From positions 4,753,793 to 4,817,792 of the forward strand of contig CM001633.1 of assembly GCA_000309945.1 (NCBI GenBank): 64,000 nucleotides of DNA. The letters run 5' to 3'. Positions 9,041 to 19,152 of this stretch are shown here, one piece after another. The stretch's first letter is position 1. Every line of letters begins with the position of its first letter. Both the position numbers and the translations under genes were made by a program. Origin of the DNA: Leptolyngbyaceae cyanobacterium JSC-12 (GTDB taxonomy: Bacteria; Cyanobacteriota; Cyanobacteriia; Leptolyngbyales; Leptolyngbyaceae). Below the pieces are notes generated by a model that was not told where the DNA came from, searched no databases, and worked only from the letters and a program-made list of their open reading frames with translations.

Positions 9041-10605
9041 GTAAGTTAGGATTTGCTACTTTCGTATTGCTTTGTTTTTTGGGATTGAGTCTGGTTGGCG
9101 TGCTCCAGCACGAACTGTGGCGCGACGAAATGCAGGGCTGGCTGATTGCACGAGATAGTCACTCAATCACCGAATTGTTGCAAAATCAGCGCTATGAGAG
9201 TGGGCGATCGTTCTTCTCATTCTTGGGCTTTTTTATTGTCAGTCGGTTCAGCCGCAATCCTCTGGCAATGCAGTTATTCCACCTGGGAATTGCCGCCACA
9301 ACCGTTTATTTAATTGCTCGCTTTTCTCCCTTCACTCGCTGGCAAAAAATTGCACTGGCATTTGGCTACTACAGCTTTTTTGAGTATTCCTTAATTTGCC
9401 GAGATTATGCCCCAAGTGTGTTGTTAATTATTACTTTTTGCTTGTTATTTCGATTGCGCGATCGCACTCGCATCCCTCTTGCATGTTGTTTATTTTTAGT
9501 TGCGAATACTCATTTTTATGCATGGCTGATTGCAGTTGCACTCGGCTTCCCTCTCTTCCTTCAAGATGCCATCTTTACTCACAGCACAGCCGATTTACAG
9601 AACGCTCCAACAAATAATTACTCCCCACGCTCCATCTCCGATCGCCTTATACAGTGGGACTTTCTCATCAGTTTTAGTGTTTGGCTAGTCGGCATCGTGA
9701 TCGCAATTGGGTTCATGCTTCCTCCGGCCGATGGCACAATTACCCCACAAGCCGTTAAGTCCTTTAGTGTAAATCGTCTGGCTGCGACATTCGCGATCGT
9801 GTGGAAAAGCTATGCACCCATGCCTGGAATCACATTGCATTTTTGGAATACAAACATGCTGGATGATGGTACTGCGGCTATTTTATCTATCGGCTTAGTG
9901 CTGGCTGCGATCGCCTGGTTTATCCGCCAACCCGTTTTACTCATTGCTTATCTGTTTGGCACCTTTAGCATTTTGTACATTACCGGTGCAAAATTTCCTG
10001 GCACTATGCGGCACTGGGGATATTTATTTATCCTGTTCATTGCCTGCTTGTGGTTATCCCCCATGTTGCCAACGCAGTTCAACCAGACAAACGCCAACCC
10101 ACTCTGGCGCTGGAGCAATTGGCTCACCCGTCGCCGCATAACGATATTGAACGGGCTGCTGTTGATTCAACTATTGGCTGGTGGATTTGCCTTCACCTCA
10201 GATTTACAACATCCCTTTTCCCAGGCAAAAGCTGCTGCTCAATTCATCCGAACTCAAGCCTCAAAAGATTGCTTGCTGATTGGCGATCCGGATTGGGCAG
10301 CCCTGCCCATCTCCGGTTATCTGGATCAGCCCATCTACTACCCTGCTAGTAATGGGTTTGACACTTTTATCCAATTCAATACCCAACGGCGCGATCGCAG
10401 CCCTGCGGAAGTCGTTGACCAAATTAACGCAATTGCTACTACCCAATCTCCCACTACCCGATCTAAAGACATTTTGCTGATTCGCAACCAGCCCCTAGAT
10501 ACCGCTATAGCCAGAACTTTAAGTTCTTCTCCTGTGGAAATTGCTCGCTTTACAGGAGCGATCGTCCAAGATGAAAATTACTATTTATACCGATTGCAGC
10601 ACTAA
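9037..10605 (+). CDS. multi-spanning membrane protein, probable GT-C glycosyltransferase
   Basis: The frame is open from 8953. A TTG at 9037, inside the TTGA overlap with the EVE stop and preceded by GGAG, is the likeliest start, giving 522 residues. The N-terminus is hydrophobic, then comes 'LQHELWRDEMQGW', the acidic loop after TM1 typical of GT-C enzymes (ArnT/PMT type) that use lipid-linked sugars. Around ten further hydrophobic segments follow, then a ~150-residue soluble C-terminal domain. The donor and acceptor cannot be told. The start codon choice is uncertain. It is convergent with ridA across a strong hairpin. Confidence 0.75.
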   Translation: MSKLGFATFVLLCFLGLSLVGVLQHELWRDEMQGWLIARDSHSITELLQNQRYESGRSFFSFLGFFIVSRFSRNPLAMQLFHLGIAATTVYLIARFSPFTRWQKIALAFGYYSFFEYSLICRDYAPSVLLIITFCLLFRLRDRTRIPLACCLFLVANTHFYAWLIAVALGFPLFLQDAIFTHSTADLQNAPTNNYSPRSISDRLIQWDFLISFSVWLVGIVIAIGFMLPPADGTITPQAVKSFSVNRLAATFAIVWKSYAPMPGITLHFWNTNMLDDGTAAILSIGLVLAAIAWFIRQPVLLIAYLFGTFSILYITGAKFPGTMRHWGYLFILFIACLWLSPMLPTQFNQTNANPLWRWSNWLTRRRITILNGLLLIQLLAGGFAFTSDLQHPFSQAKAAAQFIRTQASKDCLLIGDPDWAALPISGYLDQPIYYPASNGFDTFIQFNTQRRDRSPAEVVDQINAIATTQSPTTRSKDILLIRNQPLDTAIARTLSSSPVEIARFTGAIVQDENYYLYRLQH

Positions 10606-10715
10606 AACTTTGACGGTTGCAATTAACTGAAACACAACAACTCCAGACCACCAAGAGGCCTAAGCCGTTTGCTTGGAACTTACTGAACCGAACTTACTGA
10701 AACAAGGGGGACTTT

Positions 10716-10770
10716 ACACTCAATTTGGAGACTGGCAGTTGCTCTCAGGCAAACCTCCAAATTGAGGTGT
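10716..10770. terminator. long inverted repeat between convergent genes
   Basis: CTCAATTTGGAG (10719-10730) is the exact reverse complement of CTCCAAATTGAG (10755-10766). Flanking ACAC and GTGT extend the stem with one bulge; the loop is 24 nt. It lies between the 3' ends of the GT-C gene and ridA, as expected for a bidirectional terminator, but there is no T run on either side. Confidence 0.5.
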
Positions 10771-10781
10771 GAAAAGGTTGA

Positions 10782-11177
10782 TTACGAATTCCCGATCACC
10801 GCAATACATTCAATTTCTACCAATACATCTTTTGGCAATCGTGCGACTTCTACAGCAGCACGAGCTGGAGCTTGAACCTCATCAAAATATTGAGCATAGA
10901 CTGTATTCATTGCGGCAAAATCATTCATGTTCTTGAGGAAAACAGTGGTCTTTACCACATCACCTAAGGTTGCACCTGCGGCTTCCAGGATCGCTTTGAG
11001 ATTTTTCAGCGATCGCTCCGTTTGGACAGCCACATCACCTTCTCCCACGATCGCGCCCGTTTCTGGATCAAGGGAAATTTGCCCTGCGACAAACACCATT
11101 TTTCCAGTTGCCGCGATTGCCTGATTGTAAGGACCTACAGGAGCCGGAGCTTGATTAGTACAAATCACTTCACGCAT
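10782..11177 (-). CDS. ridA: RidA family reactive enamine/imine deaminase
   Basis: This 131-residue protein has the usual length of the RidA/YjgF/UK114 trimer. It hydrolyses reactive 2-aminoacrylate-type enamines released by PLP enzymes. Visible family marks are '[12 protein letters not shown]' and '[14 protein letters not shown]' near the N-terminus, '[18 protein letters not shown]' in the middle, and '[20 protein letters not shown]' at the end, which carries the conserved substrate-binding Arg. The start MREVICTNQ is typical. Confidence 0.96.
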   Translation of the reverse strand: MREVICTNQAPAPVGPYNQAIAATGKMVFVAGQISLDPETGAIVGEGDVAVQTERSLKNLKAILEAAGATLGDVVKTTVFLKNMNDFAAMNTVYAQYFDEVQAPARAAVEVARLPKDVLVEIECIAVIGNS

Positions 11178-11261
11178 AGGGAATCGGGAATAGAGAATAG
11201 GGAATAGGTTACAGGAAAAAGGGAACTGCAGGGAGATGAGGAAGGGAGGGAGATGAGGAAG
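11178..11261. repeat. purine-rich low-complexity repeats between ridA and the Nudix gene
   Basis: GGGAATAG-like units run near 11180-11210. A 14-bp direct repeat, GGGAGATGAGGAAG, occurs at 11231-11244 and 11248-11261, a 17-bp period. The pyrimidine-rich stretch just beyond (from ~11262) is roughly complementary to the GGGAATAGG units, so a hairpin is possible, and this run continues into the last codons of the Nudix gene (VEKGEWNRG). Confidence 0.6.
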
Positions 11262-11265
11262 CCCC

Positions 11266-11718
11266 CTATCCCCTATTCCATTCTCCCTTCTCCACTCTTG
11301 GTCTTAGACCATAATGCCGATAGTTGAAATAATCGCGCAGGATGCGATCATGGTCGAAACACAGGTTAGAGGGAATACGCCAGGGTTCAAAGGCTTCCAA
11401 GTGTTTCGCATCGTCTCCGGGGTTAGGGGTTCCAATGGCACTTGCAATAAAGACAATGCTGATTGTGTGTTTCCGCGAGTCACGATTGGGGTCAGAATAC
11501 ACATAAAATTGCTCGATTAGCTCAACTTGTAATCCAGTTTCTTCGGCGGCTTCTCGTTGAGCAGCGGTTTCTATAGCTTCACCATAATCGACAAATCCAC
11601 CAGGAATTGCCCATCCATAAGGCGGATTCAGGCGTTCGATCAACACAATAGGGCGATGGGGGCGATCGCGCAATTCAATGATGATATCAACGGTGGGGGC
11701 GGGGTTGCGGTAAGTCAT
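11266..11718 (-). CDS. Nudix hydrolase
   Basis: This 150-residue protein has a perfect Nudix box, G-x5-E-x7-REUxEExGU, seen as '[18 protein letters not shown]' preceded by '[11 protein letters not shown]'. Such enzymes hydrolyse nucleoside diphosphates linked to another group. The upstream '[18 protein letters not shown]' and the later '[12 protein letters not shown]' resemble ADP-ribose pyrophosphatase/NadM-like Nudix proteins, but substrate cannot be assigned. The last ~10 residues are encoded by low-complexity DNA and may be a recent extension. Confidence 0.9.
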   Translation of the reverse strand: MTYRNPAPTVDIIIELRDRPHRPIVLIERLNPPYGWAIPGGFVDYGEAIETAAQREAAEETGLQVELIEQFYVYSDPNRDSRKHTISIVFIASAIGTPNPGDDAKHLEAFEPWRIPSNLCFDHDRILRDYFNYRHYGLRPRVEKGEWNRG

Positions 11719-11863
11719 GGTAGAGTCGAGGCTATTAAAGAATCTTGATAAACTCCATCCTGAGGATGCTTTCCACTTGAGGAGTGTTCAGTCAGGATAA
11801 ACGGAGACTTTAACTTTTGGATAGTTATCCATACTTTTTGCTGTCTATTTCTCAAGGTCAATC

Positions 11864-13402
11864 ATGCCGTCAACCAGAGCCAGTGGCATTCTGCTGCATC
11901 CTACATCGTTACCAGGTCGATTTGGAATTGGAGATTTGGGGCTAGAAGCCTACCGATTTATTGATTTTTTAGTAAGTAGCGGACAGCAATACTGGCAGGT
12001 GTTACCGTTAGGCCCCACGGGTTATGGCAACTCTCCCTATATGTGCTATTCCGCTGTGGCAGGTAACCCGTTGTTAATTAGCCTGGAGCTATTGCGGGAT
12101 GAAGGCTTTTTAGCGAATGAGGATCTGTGGCACGTCCCTGATTTTCCCAGCGATCGCGTGGATTATGACGCTGTAATTGCATACAAACTACCCCTACTGC
12201 AAAAAGCCTGTGAAAACTTCAAATCTCGAGCCTCTGATATTCAAAAAACCCGATTTGCTGGATTTTGTGAAAGCAAAGCCTACTGGCTCGATGATTACGC
12301 CATGTTCATGGCATTGAAAGAGGCGAACGAGTATAAAAGCTGGTACGAGTGGGAACCAGAATTGGTAACGCGATCGCCATCTGCTCTCAATCAGTGGGGA
12401 CGACGACTTAATACCGAAATCGTGTTTCACAAGTTCTTGCAGTTTGCTTTCTTCTCCCAATGGTCAAAACTCAAGCAATATGCCAATGAACGTGGCATTG
12501 AAATCATTGGTGACATTCCTATCTATGTGGCTCACGACAGTGCTGACGTGTGGGCAAACCCCGAGAATTTCTGTTTAGATGAGGAAACCCATTTACCTGC
12601 GCTTATGGCAGGGGTTCCACCAGACTACTTCAGCGCCACCGGACAACTCTGGGGTAACCCAGTCTACAACTGGGAGCATTTACAAAAAACTGACTTCAAA
12701 TGGTGGATTCAACGTTTTGAGGCGATGCTGGATTACGTCGATATCATTCGCATCGACCACTTTCGCGGGTTTGAATCTTTCTGGGCAGTAGAGCTTGATT
12801 TAGAGATTGAGCCAGAAAACCGCACAGCAGAGAAAGGCGAGTGGATTGCAGCACCCGGTAAAGAGTTTTTTGAGCGACTACGAGAGCAACTCGGCAAGTT
12901 GCCAATTTTGGCAGAAGACCTGGGTGTAATTACCCCAGAAGTGGAAGAATTGCGCGACTATTTCGAGTTCCCTGGCATGAAGATTTTGCAATTTGCTTTT
13001 GGTTCCGATCCTGCAAATCCCTTCCTGCCATTTAATTTTCCCCGCAATTGTGTCGTCTACACAGGCACCCATGATAATGACACAACCGTAGGTTGGTTCA
13101 ATAATCGTCCTGATTGGGAACGAGATGCAATTTTGCGATATTTGGGACATCTCAGCCCGGATGGAATTCATTGGGATCTGATTCGGTTGGCGTACAGTTC
13201 GGTTGCGAACCTGGCGATTCTTCCCGTGCAAGATTTGCTGGGATTGGGTGAAGAATCACGGATGAATTTTCCAGGTACGGCAGAGGGTAACTGGGAATGG
13301 CGCTATTGGAGTGGGGCGTTGAGCGATGAACTCAGCGATCGCCTCAAAACAATGGTTCATACCTATGGTCGTGCACCTCAACCAAAGGAAATGCACAATT
13401 AG
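11864..13402 (+). CDS. malQ: 4-alpha-glucanotransferase (amylomaltase/disproportionating enzyme)
   Basis: This 512-residue GH77 enzyme moves alpha-1,4-glucan segments between chains in glycogen and maltodextrin metabolism. The N-terminus 'RASGILLHPTSLPGRFGIGDLG' (split here) is characteristic. Catalytic motifs are visible: the nucleophile in 'IRIDHFRGFESFWAV', the acid/base in 'LPILAEDLGVITPEVEELR' and the third acidic residue in 'YTGTHDNDTT'. It is cytoplasmic, single-copy here, with no linked glycogen genes. Confidence 0.96.
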   Translation: MPSTRASGILLHPTSLPGRFGIGDLGLEAYRFIDFLVSSGQQYWQVLPLGPTGYGNSPYMCYSAVAGNPLLISLELLRDEGFLANEDLWHVPDFPSDRVDYDAVIAYKLPLLQKACENFKSRASDIQKTRFAGFCESKAYWLDDYAMFMALKEANEYKSWYEWEPELVTRSPSALNQWGRRLNTEIVFHKFLQFAFFSQWSKLKQYANERGIEIIGDIPIYVAHDSADVWANPENFCLDEETHLPALMAGVPPDYFSATGQLWGNPVYNWEHLQKTDFKWWIQRFEAMLDYVDIIRIDHFRGFESFWAVELDLEIEPENRTAEKGEWIAAPGKEFFERLREQLGKLPILAEDLGVITPEVEELRDYFEFPGMKILQFAFGSDPANPFLPFNFPRNCVVYTGTHDNDTTVGWFNNRPDWERDAILRYLGHLSPDGIHWDLIRLAYSSVANLAILPVQDLLGLGEESRMNFPGTAEGNWEWRYWSGALSDELSDRLKTMVHTYGRAPQPKEMHN

Positions 13403-13533
13403 CTCAAATTAGCCTAGTCAATGATGGAGATCACACCCAAAAGTGACGGATTTCCTTACCAAGGCGCTGACGAAACGCGATCGCTGCTTCCTGAAGTCAT
13501 CCCATGTCCACTCTCCTCTCATGGGGTGAAGTA

Positions 13534-14004
13534 ATGAATAGCAAAGGAACGTCCTACCTGCTCTGGCTCTCAATTCTGCTGGGGATCGGTGGACTGCATC
13601 GGTTTTACAACGGCAAAATGGTCTCCGGCTGCATCTGGCTATTGACTGGCGGTTTGTTTGGCATTGGTCAACTGGTTGACCTGTTCCTCATTCCCGACAT
13701 GGTTGATTCCCACAATCTCAAGCAGGTATCTCGCCTGGGCGGTTCTCCCTATGCTCCAGCACAACCTGCCATTTCTCGATTGATAGACTCACCAAAACAA
13801 CGGGAAGAAAAACTGCGTCGAGATTTGCTGAAAGCGGCTCAAAAACGTGGTGGTAAAATTTCTGTAACCCAAGCTGTTGCCGATACAGGCGCAGACTTTA
13901 CAGAAGTAGAAGTAACGCTGCTAGGCATGGCAAAAAAGGGACATGCCGATATCCAGAATGATCCAAAATCTGGTGCTGTAGTGTACGCTTTCCCTGAACT
14001 GTAA
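13534..14004 (+). CDS. TM2 domain membrane protein with C-terminal winged-helix-like region
   Basis: The ATG at 13534, with GGGGTGAAG just upstream, is favoured over the in-frame ATG at 13504; the product is 156 residues. Residues ~5-55 form a TM2 domain: a TM helix, 'GIGGLHRFYNGKMVSG', a second helix and 'GIGQLVDLFLIPDMV'. After a Pro-rich linker, residues ~85-150 ('LLKAAQKRGGKISVTQAV' to 'VVYAFPEL') look like a small helix-turn-helix domain found with TM2 in cyanobacteria. Function unknown. The IS inserted 133 bp downstream of its stop. Confidence 0.85.
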   Translation: MNSKGTSYLLWLSILLGIGGLHRFYNGKMVSGCIWLLTGGLFGIGQLVDLFLIPDMVDSHNLKQVSRLGGSPYAPAQPAISRLIDSPKQREEKLRRDLLKAAQKRGGKISVTQAVADTGADFTEVEVTLLGMAKKGHADIQNDPKSGAVVYAFPEL

Positions 14005-14137
14005 TCGCAGAACATTCATAGGTGTCGTTATTGTAGCCATTGCCATCATTGACAGGACAACGGCTGTCAGTCATCTTCTCCAGATAAATGGTCAAGACGG
14101 CAATGGTTACTCTAAGCCAGCCGATCATTGCTCTATA

Positions 14138-15593
14138 CACGACTTGGCAAGTTACCCAGAAAGGAAAAAGATAAGCAGAAAATGTAGGAGACGTTAGCCG
14201 TAGCCGTATCATGCTGCCCTTTGTCGCTGTGCCATCGACGATTGCTCAAGAGTTTGGGAAATATCGAGACCTGTTCTGCCGAGGCGCAGGCTTTGAGCAG
14301 GTGAGTCGCTATGTGACCGGATTGCTGTTGAGTGAGAACAAAACCTTGCAAGGGATTGCCGGACAATGGGTAGCAGGTGGGGAGGTCGGCGGACGAAGAG
14401 CGATGCACGCAGCGGTGTTTGAGGCGGGCTGGAGGAGTTCAGAGTTAATGTCCCATCATCGTGCTGTGATAGCCAAAGAGCATCAGGGGCGAGGGCGAGA
14501 AGTCATCAGTCTGGATTGGACGCTCAGCCATCACGATTGGGGCAAGCAGATCTTTGGGGTGAAGCGATCCTATGATTATGTGGAACATCGGATGAGTTGC
14601 TTTCAAACGGTGGTGACGGCGACGATTGCGAACCGCCACCTAATTGATGGGATTGACGTGGTGGTGCAGTTTCCAGATTTTTCAGTGGCAGAACGGGAGT
14701 ATCTGAAGGTGACGGCAAAATCCCACTATGACGATTTAGACCAAGTGCGAGAACGACTGATTGAGATGTTGCATTATCACAAGAATCGATTGGAGTATCG
14801 CAAACGCACCGAGATTGCCGTCGAGATTGTGCGCCAAGTGGAAGCGGAAGGACAATTTCCCACCGCCGATTATGCGTTTGACAATGGGGTGTTGACTGTT
14901 GAGTTAACCACCATGATTGAGTCCGCAGGAAAACACTGGGTGAGTGAAGTTGAAAGTTCTCGCAACATCTTGTGGAATGACCAATGGCAACGGGTAGATG
15001 CGATTGGTTTAGAACTCAGAATCCATCACCCAGAGAGCTTTCGCCCGATTCAAGTCACTTGCCGCAACGGCGAAACGAAACCGATTTGGGCATTTACCAA
15101 AGTCGTGCGCCTCAAGAAGTTTGGACGCAAGCGATTGGTCATCGTCCACGAGCAAGCAGATTTACAAGACCCACCTCGCTTCCTGCTCACCGATGCGTTG
15201 CATTGGGAAAGTGGGCGAGTCATGCAGACTTGGAGTTATCGATGGTCCTGCGAGGTCTTTCATGAGGTGAGCAAACAGCACACCGGGCTAGAGTCGGCTC
15301 AGGTGCGGAACGAGGAAGCGGTCAACCGTCACTTCCGTCTTAGTTGCGTGGCGCAGTCGATTCTGCAACGGACTGCCTGTTCTGGCGCACAATCTGAACG
15401 ATTTGAGTTTGCTCAAGGCAAGCAAACGGTGGGACAGAAGCTCTATACCCTCACTCGTCAAGCCTTTGATGATTTGCTGCAATTCATTGTGACGCGATGT
15501 TCTCACGGACATACAAATGAACAGATTTTACAAGCTCTCCTCCCCAGTTGATTGGCGATCGTTTTTTCTACTTCGGTAACTTGCCAAGTTGTG
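14138..15593 (+). mobile_element. complete IS element, copy A (IS4/IS701-like), 1456 bp
   Basis: The ends are imperfect 19-bp inverted repeats: CACGACTTGGCAAGTTACC at the left and CACAACTTGGCAAGTTACC (reverse complement) at the right. The flanks carry a 6-bp direct repeat, TCTATA, at 14132-14137 and 15594-15599, so this is an intact simple insertion. One ORF fills the element. A 6-bp duplication differs from the 4 bp I associate with IS701 proper, so the family label is tentative. Confidence 0.95.
14211..15551 (+). CDS. DDE transposase, intact (IS4/IS701-like)
   Basis: This 446-residue transposase is a complete RNase H-fold DDE enzyme. The likely catalytic residues are Asp in 'EVISLDWT' (~102), Asp in 'DYAFDNGVL' (~225) and Glu in 'RWSCEVFHEVSKQHTGLE' (~350). 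The last resembles the third acidic motif of IS701-type enzymes, with the Arg-His before it replaced by other residues. It has a poly-T run of five at 14679-14683; the copy at 21431-22887 has six there and is frameshifted. This is the only copy in the window with an intact frame. Confidence 0.92.
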   Translation: MLPFVAVPSTIAQEFGKYRDLFCRGAGFEQVSRYVTGLLLSENKTLQGIAGQWVAGGEVGGRRAMHAAVFEAGWRSSELMSHHRAVIAKEHQGRGREVISLDWTLSHHDWGKQIFGVKRSYDYVEHRMSCFQTVVTATIANRHLIDGIDVVVQFPDFSVAEREYLKVTAKSHYDDLDQVRERLIEMLHYHKNRLEYRKRTEIAVEIVRQVEAEGQFPTADYAFDNGVLTVELTTMIESAGKHWVSEVESSRNILWNDQWQRVDAIGLELRIHHPESFRPIQVTCRNGETKPIWAFTKVVRLKKFGRKRLVIVHEQADLQDPPRFLLTDALHWESGRVMQTWSYRWSCEVFHEVSKQHTGLESAQVRNEEAVNRHFRLSCVAQSILQRTACSGAQSERFEFAQGKQTVGQKLYTLTRQAFDDLLQFIVTRCSHGHTNEQILQALLPS

Positions 15594-15703
15594 TCTATAC
15601 GTCTTGAGAAGGTAAAAACAATTCCAAAGCCTCCCCTTGGACAAGAAGAGATCAGAAGCAAGAAGAGATCAGAAGAGAGTCTCAAGACAGTAGGGGCTTA
15701 CTT

Positions 15704-17620
15704 TTATGGTTTAGGAAAATCAGATGCAGGACGAAAGTTTTCAACTGGAACGTTTTGCAATGCTCGACTCATGAAATTACGCCAAATCGGAGCAACGTAG
15801 GTTCCTCCTGTTGCACCATAGCCAATAGGGGAGTAATCATCATTTCCTACCCAAATCGCCGTCGATAGCTGAGGCACATATCCCACAAACCAGATGTCCC
15901 GCTCAGATGAGGTCGTGCCAGTTTTACCTGCCGCCGGACGACCAATATTGGCAGCGGTAGCAGTACCCCGCTCAATCACATCCTGGAGTACGCTATTCAG
16001 AGAAGCGGCTGACCAGGGGTCAAGCACCAATTGAGGCTTTGGCGTATTATCTAGCAGCACATTGCCCGCGCTATCTGTTACCTGCACAATAAACGTGGTT
16101 TCTGAATACCAGCCATTGCTAGCAAATGTTGCATAGGCTCCTGCCATTTCCAGAGGAGTTAAGTCAACTGATCCCAACGGCAAGGAAACCACTGGTTCAA
16201 TAGGGCTACGAACTCCAATTGTACGTACCACATCGATCACCTTGTTCAGCCCAATTTCTTGCCCCAACTTTACGGCTGGTACGTTACGAGATACTGCTAG
16301 AGCCTGCCGAATTGAGATCGGTCCAGAGAAAGATCCATCGTAGTTTTGGGGATAGTACATCTCATAGCCATCAGGATAGCCGACTGGGCTATCGTCCACG
16401 ATGGAGTCGGGACCATACTTGCCACTGGCGAAGGCGGCATAGTAAACAAATGGCTTAAATGCAGAACCTGGTTGGCGCAAGGCTTGGATTGCCCGATTAT
16501 ATTGACTCTTGCGGTAATCAACCCCTCCTACCATTGCCTTGACGAAATGGGTGCGTGGATCGACAGCGACCAGCGCCATTTGGTCTGCATATACTCCCTG
16601 ACTTAAAAGGGATTCATGTCCCTGCTTCACAACGTCTTCGGCAATGCGCTGAAGTTGGGTATCCACCGTAGTTTGCACCCGCATTCCACCTTTGAGGACA
16701 GCATCTCGTCCAAAGCGGCGAGTTAGCTCTTGAACGGCAGCTTCTGTGACATATGGAATTTGGCTAGAGCGGAAGGATGTAATTTTGCCAAATTTCAGTG
16801 GTTGTTTGAGAGCATTGGCTTTTTCCTGGGGGGTGATCCAATTCAGCTCTTGCATTCGGTTTAAAACTTCGCTCTGACGTTGCTTTGCCAGCTTCATATT
16901 GACGAAGGGGCTGAGGTTTTCAGGCGCTTGAATCAGCCCAGCCATCATGGCGGCTTCTGCCAGATTCAGATTAGCAGCCGATTTGCCAAAGTAACTTTGG
17001 GCAGCAGTTTCGGCTCCGTAGGTGTTGTGTCCCCAATACACCTGGTTGAGGTACATTTCCAGGATTTGATCTTTTGTAAAGATTTGCTCTACCCGCATGG
17101 AGAGAACGGATTCTGCTAACTTGCGGCTAAATGCTTGCCTGGGATTGAGGAAGAGGTTTTTGACAAGCTGCATGGTGAGAGTAGAACCGCCTTCGACCGT
17201 TCTACCTTCGGCCCAGTTGGCTTTAAGCGCACGCACGATCGCTCCTGGATTTACTCCTCGGTGCTGGTAAAAGTAGCTATCTTCAATGGCTAAAACAGCT
17301 CGCTTTAGGTCAGGAGAGATTCTGTCGAGAGGAATGACTTCTCGATTGGCTTCACCATGCAAGCTTGCTATCAATTTGCCCTTCACATCATAAATGTGGG
17401 TTGTTTCGGTAGGGGCATAGCTGCGCAGCACTCGCACATCAGGCAAGTTACGAAAGCTAATTGCTAAACCCACCAAGCCTCCAGCGATGATGGAACTGGT
17501 GAGCATGGTTGCGCCCAGGACGATACCACCTGTGACCTTGCTAATCGTTCCGACAAAACTCAGAAACGGGTCGGGACCTGGATTGGAGGTTCGTTTTTGG
17601 TGGAGAGTGTTGGATGACAC
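15704..17620 (-). CDS. class A penicillin-binding protein (transglycosylase/transpeptidase)
   Basis: This 638-residue bifunctional peptidoglycan synthase has a short cytoplasmic N-terminus, a TM anchor at ~28-55, and a GT51 domain at ~75-245 with 'AIEDSYFYQHRGVNPGAI' (catalytic Glu) and 'GGSTLTMQLVKNLFL'. The transpeptidase domain (~330-620) has SxxK in 'PGSAFKPF', SxN in 'VSRNVPAVK' and KTG in 'AAGKTGTTSSERDIWFVG'. It acts at the periplasmic face of the plasma membrane. Cyanobacteria carry several class A PBPs and I cannot say which this is. IS copy A ends 110 bp past its stop. Confidence 0.95.
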   Translation of the reverse strand: MSSNTLHQKRTSNPGPDPFLSFVGTISKVTGGIVLGATMLTSSIIAGGLVGLAISFRNLPDVRVLRSYAPTETTHIYDVKGKLIASLHGEANREVIPLDRISPDLKRAVLAIEDSYFYQHRGVNPGAIVRALKANWAEGRTVEGGSTLTMQLVKNLFLNPRQAFSRKLAESVLSMRVEQIFTKDQILEMYLNQVYWGHNTYGAETAAQSYFGKSAANLNLAEAAMMAGLIQAPENLSPFVNMKLAKQRQSEVLNRMQELNWITPQEKANALKQPLKFGKITSFRSSQIPYVTEAAVQELTRRFGRDAVLKGGMRVQTTVDTQLQRIAEDVVKQGHESLLSQGVYADQMALVAVDPRTHFVKAMVGGVDYRKSQYNRAIQALRQPGSAFKPFVYYAAFASGKYGPDSIVDDSPVGYPDGYEMYYPQNYDGSFSGPISIRQALAVSRNVPAVKLGQEIGLNKVIDVVRTIGVRSPIEPVVSLPLGSVDLTPLEMAGAYATFASNGWYSETTFIVQVTDSAGNVLLDNTPKPQLVLDPWSAASLNSVLQDVIERGTATAANIGRPAAGKTGTTSSERDIWFVGYVPQLSTAIWVGNDDYSPIGYGATGGTYVAPIWRNFMSRALQNVPVENFRPASDFPKP

Positions 17621-17858
17621 GTTTGTTTCCTGAAAGTGCGGTGGGGTAGATGATATACGACGGGGGACACTTTGAACCGTTTTTCAAGCGAATTTGCCAG
17701 GTAACCGGAAAGTTCAGTAGGGGAGATATGGAAGGGGCGCATCGCAAAACGGGGTAGAGTAAAGTTGTGGAGTAATGCCGTATGACTCAAGGCTAAATAC
17801 CGCGATCGCTTGCATTATAGTAGATTGTCCATTTGTTAATGAGTATTCTAATTAGCCC

Positions 17859-19130
17859 GTGAGTGTAGCAGACCTAACGACTGATCAGCAAAGTTTAACG
17901 ACAAGTTCATCATTAAGGGTGAATTCAGATTTCGCCTGGTTGATGCGGGGGACGAGTGAGATTTTCCCTGATCAGAAAGAATCTGACAACCCGGATGAAA
18001 GCTTGGTGCAACGCTTACTTAAAAGCGATCGCCCGCTGCGAGTTAAGCTAGGCATTGATCCCACAGGTTCTGATATTCATCTGGGGCACAGTATTCCCGT
18101 GCGTAAACTGCGTGCTTTTCAAGATGCCGGACACACGGCTGTGTTGATTATTGGCGACTTTACCGCCCGGATTGGCGACCCCACGGGCAAATCGGACGTC
18201 CGCCGTCAACTCACAGAAGCAGAGGTTCACGCTCATGCTCAAACTTATCTCGACCAGGTGCGCCCAATTCTAGACTTTGACACACCTGGACGGTTAGAAG
18301 TGCATTACAACTCCGAGTGGCTCTCCAAATTAGACTTATCCAAGATTTTGGAATTGCTGTCTACAATGACAGTGGGGCAGATGCTAGCAAAAGAGGGCTT
18401 TGCTGAGCGTTACGAAAAAGGAAATCCAGTGTATTTGCATGAGTTTCTCTACCCGTTGATGCAGGGGTATGACTCTGTGGCAGTGGCATCGGATGTGGAA
18501 CTGGGCGGTACTGACCAAAAATTTAACATCGCTGTAGGGCGCGATTTACAGCGACACTTTGGGATGCGTCCGCAGTTTGGGCTGTTGCTGCCAATTCTGC
18601 TGGGGACAGATGGAATTCAAAAAATGTCGAAATCGCTAGGGAATTATGTGGCACTGACGGAAGATCCCTTGACGATGTATTCCAAATTGGAGAAAACTCC
18701 GGATCATCTGCTGAAAGATTACTTTGAGCTACTGACTACCTTGCCGCTGGAAAGCTTGCCGGAGAATCCCCGCGATCGCCAAAAGCAACTGGCAATGGAA
18801 GTAGTGAGCCAATACCACGGGGAAACTGCAGCGAAACAGGCACAGGAGGCAGCGATGGCGCTAGTTCGAGGTGCTGGAACCACCCAGGAAGCGGTCGTAC
18901 CCGAATTTTCCCTGGCAAATGTAGAGTTTCCTGCCAAGCTGTTTTTCATCCTGAGTGCCAGCGGGCTGTGTAAGAGCAGTTCCGATGCTCGGCGTCAAAT
19001 TCAGGGTGGAGCTGTTAAATTGGATGGCGAGCGCATTGACCAGGTTGACCTGACCTTTGAGAACGCCGAGGCTTTACACGGACGAACTTTGAGCGTGGGC
19101 ACCAAACGGTTTGTGCGGCTGGTTGGCTGA
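17859..19130 (+). CDS. tyrS: tyrosyl-tRNA synthetase
   Basis: This 423-residue class I aminoacyl-tRNA synthetase charges tRNA-Tyr. The HIGH-type signature is '[13 protein letters not shown]' and the KMSKS motif is '[18 protein letters not shown]'. The C-terminal ~65 residues ('[21 protein letters not shown]') form an S4 RNA-binding domain. A GTG at 17859 is the assigned start; the first ~20 residues are poorly conserved, so a later start is possible. It is divergent from the PBP gene. Confidence 0.96.
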   Translation: MSVADLTTDQQSLTTSSSLRVNSDFAWLMRGTSEIFPDQKESDNPDESLVQRLLKSDRPLRVKLGIDPTGSDIHLGHSIPVRKLRAFQDAGHTAVLIIGDFTARIGDPTGKSDVRRQLTEAEVHAHAQTYLDQVRPILDFDTPGRLEVHYNSEWLSKLDLSKILELLSTMTVGQMLAKEGFAERYEKGNPVYLHEFLYPLMQGYDSVAVASDVELGGTDQKFNIAVGRDLQRHFGMRPQFGLLLPILLGTDGIQKMSKSLGNYVALTEDPLTMYSKLEKTPDHLLKDYFELLTTLPLESLPENPRDRQKQLAMEVVSQYHGETAAKQAQEAAMALVRGAGTTQEAVVPEFSLANVEFPAKLFFILSASGLCKSSSDARRQIQGGAVKLDGERIDQVDLTFENAEALHGRTLSVGTKRFVRLVG

Positions 19131-19152
19131 TGCGTTGAGTGGATAGATTGAT

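Noticed and set aside
13898-14212. Minus-strand ORF spanning the end of the TM2 gene and the IS end
   Set aside because: The only plausible native start (14128) gives ~76 codons that overlap the TM2 gene antisense; the longer frame depends on IS sequence. No family features.
15552-15800. Plus-strand ORF starting inside the IS end
   Set aside because: It runs antisense into the PBP gene and has no coding character; the same start occurs at the other IS copy by chance of the shared end.
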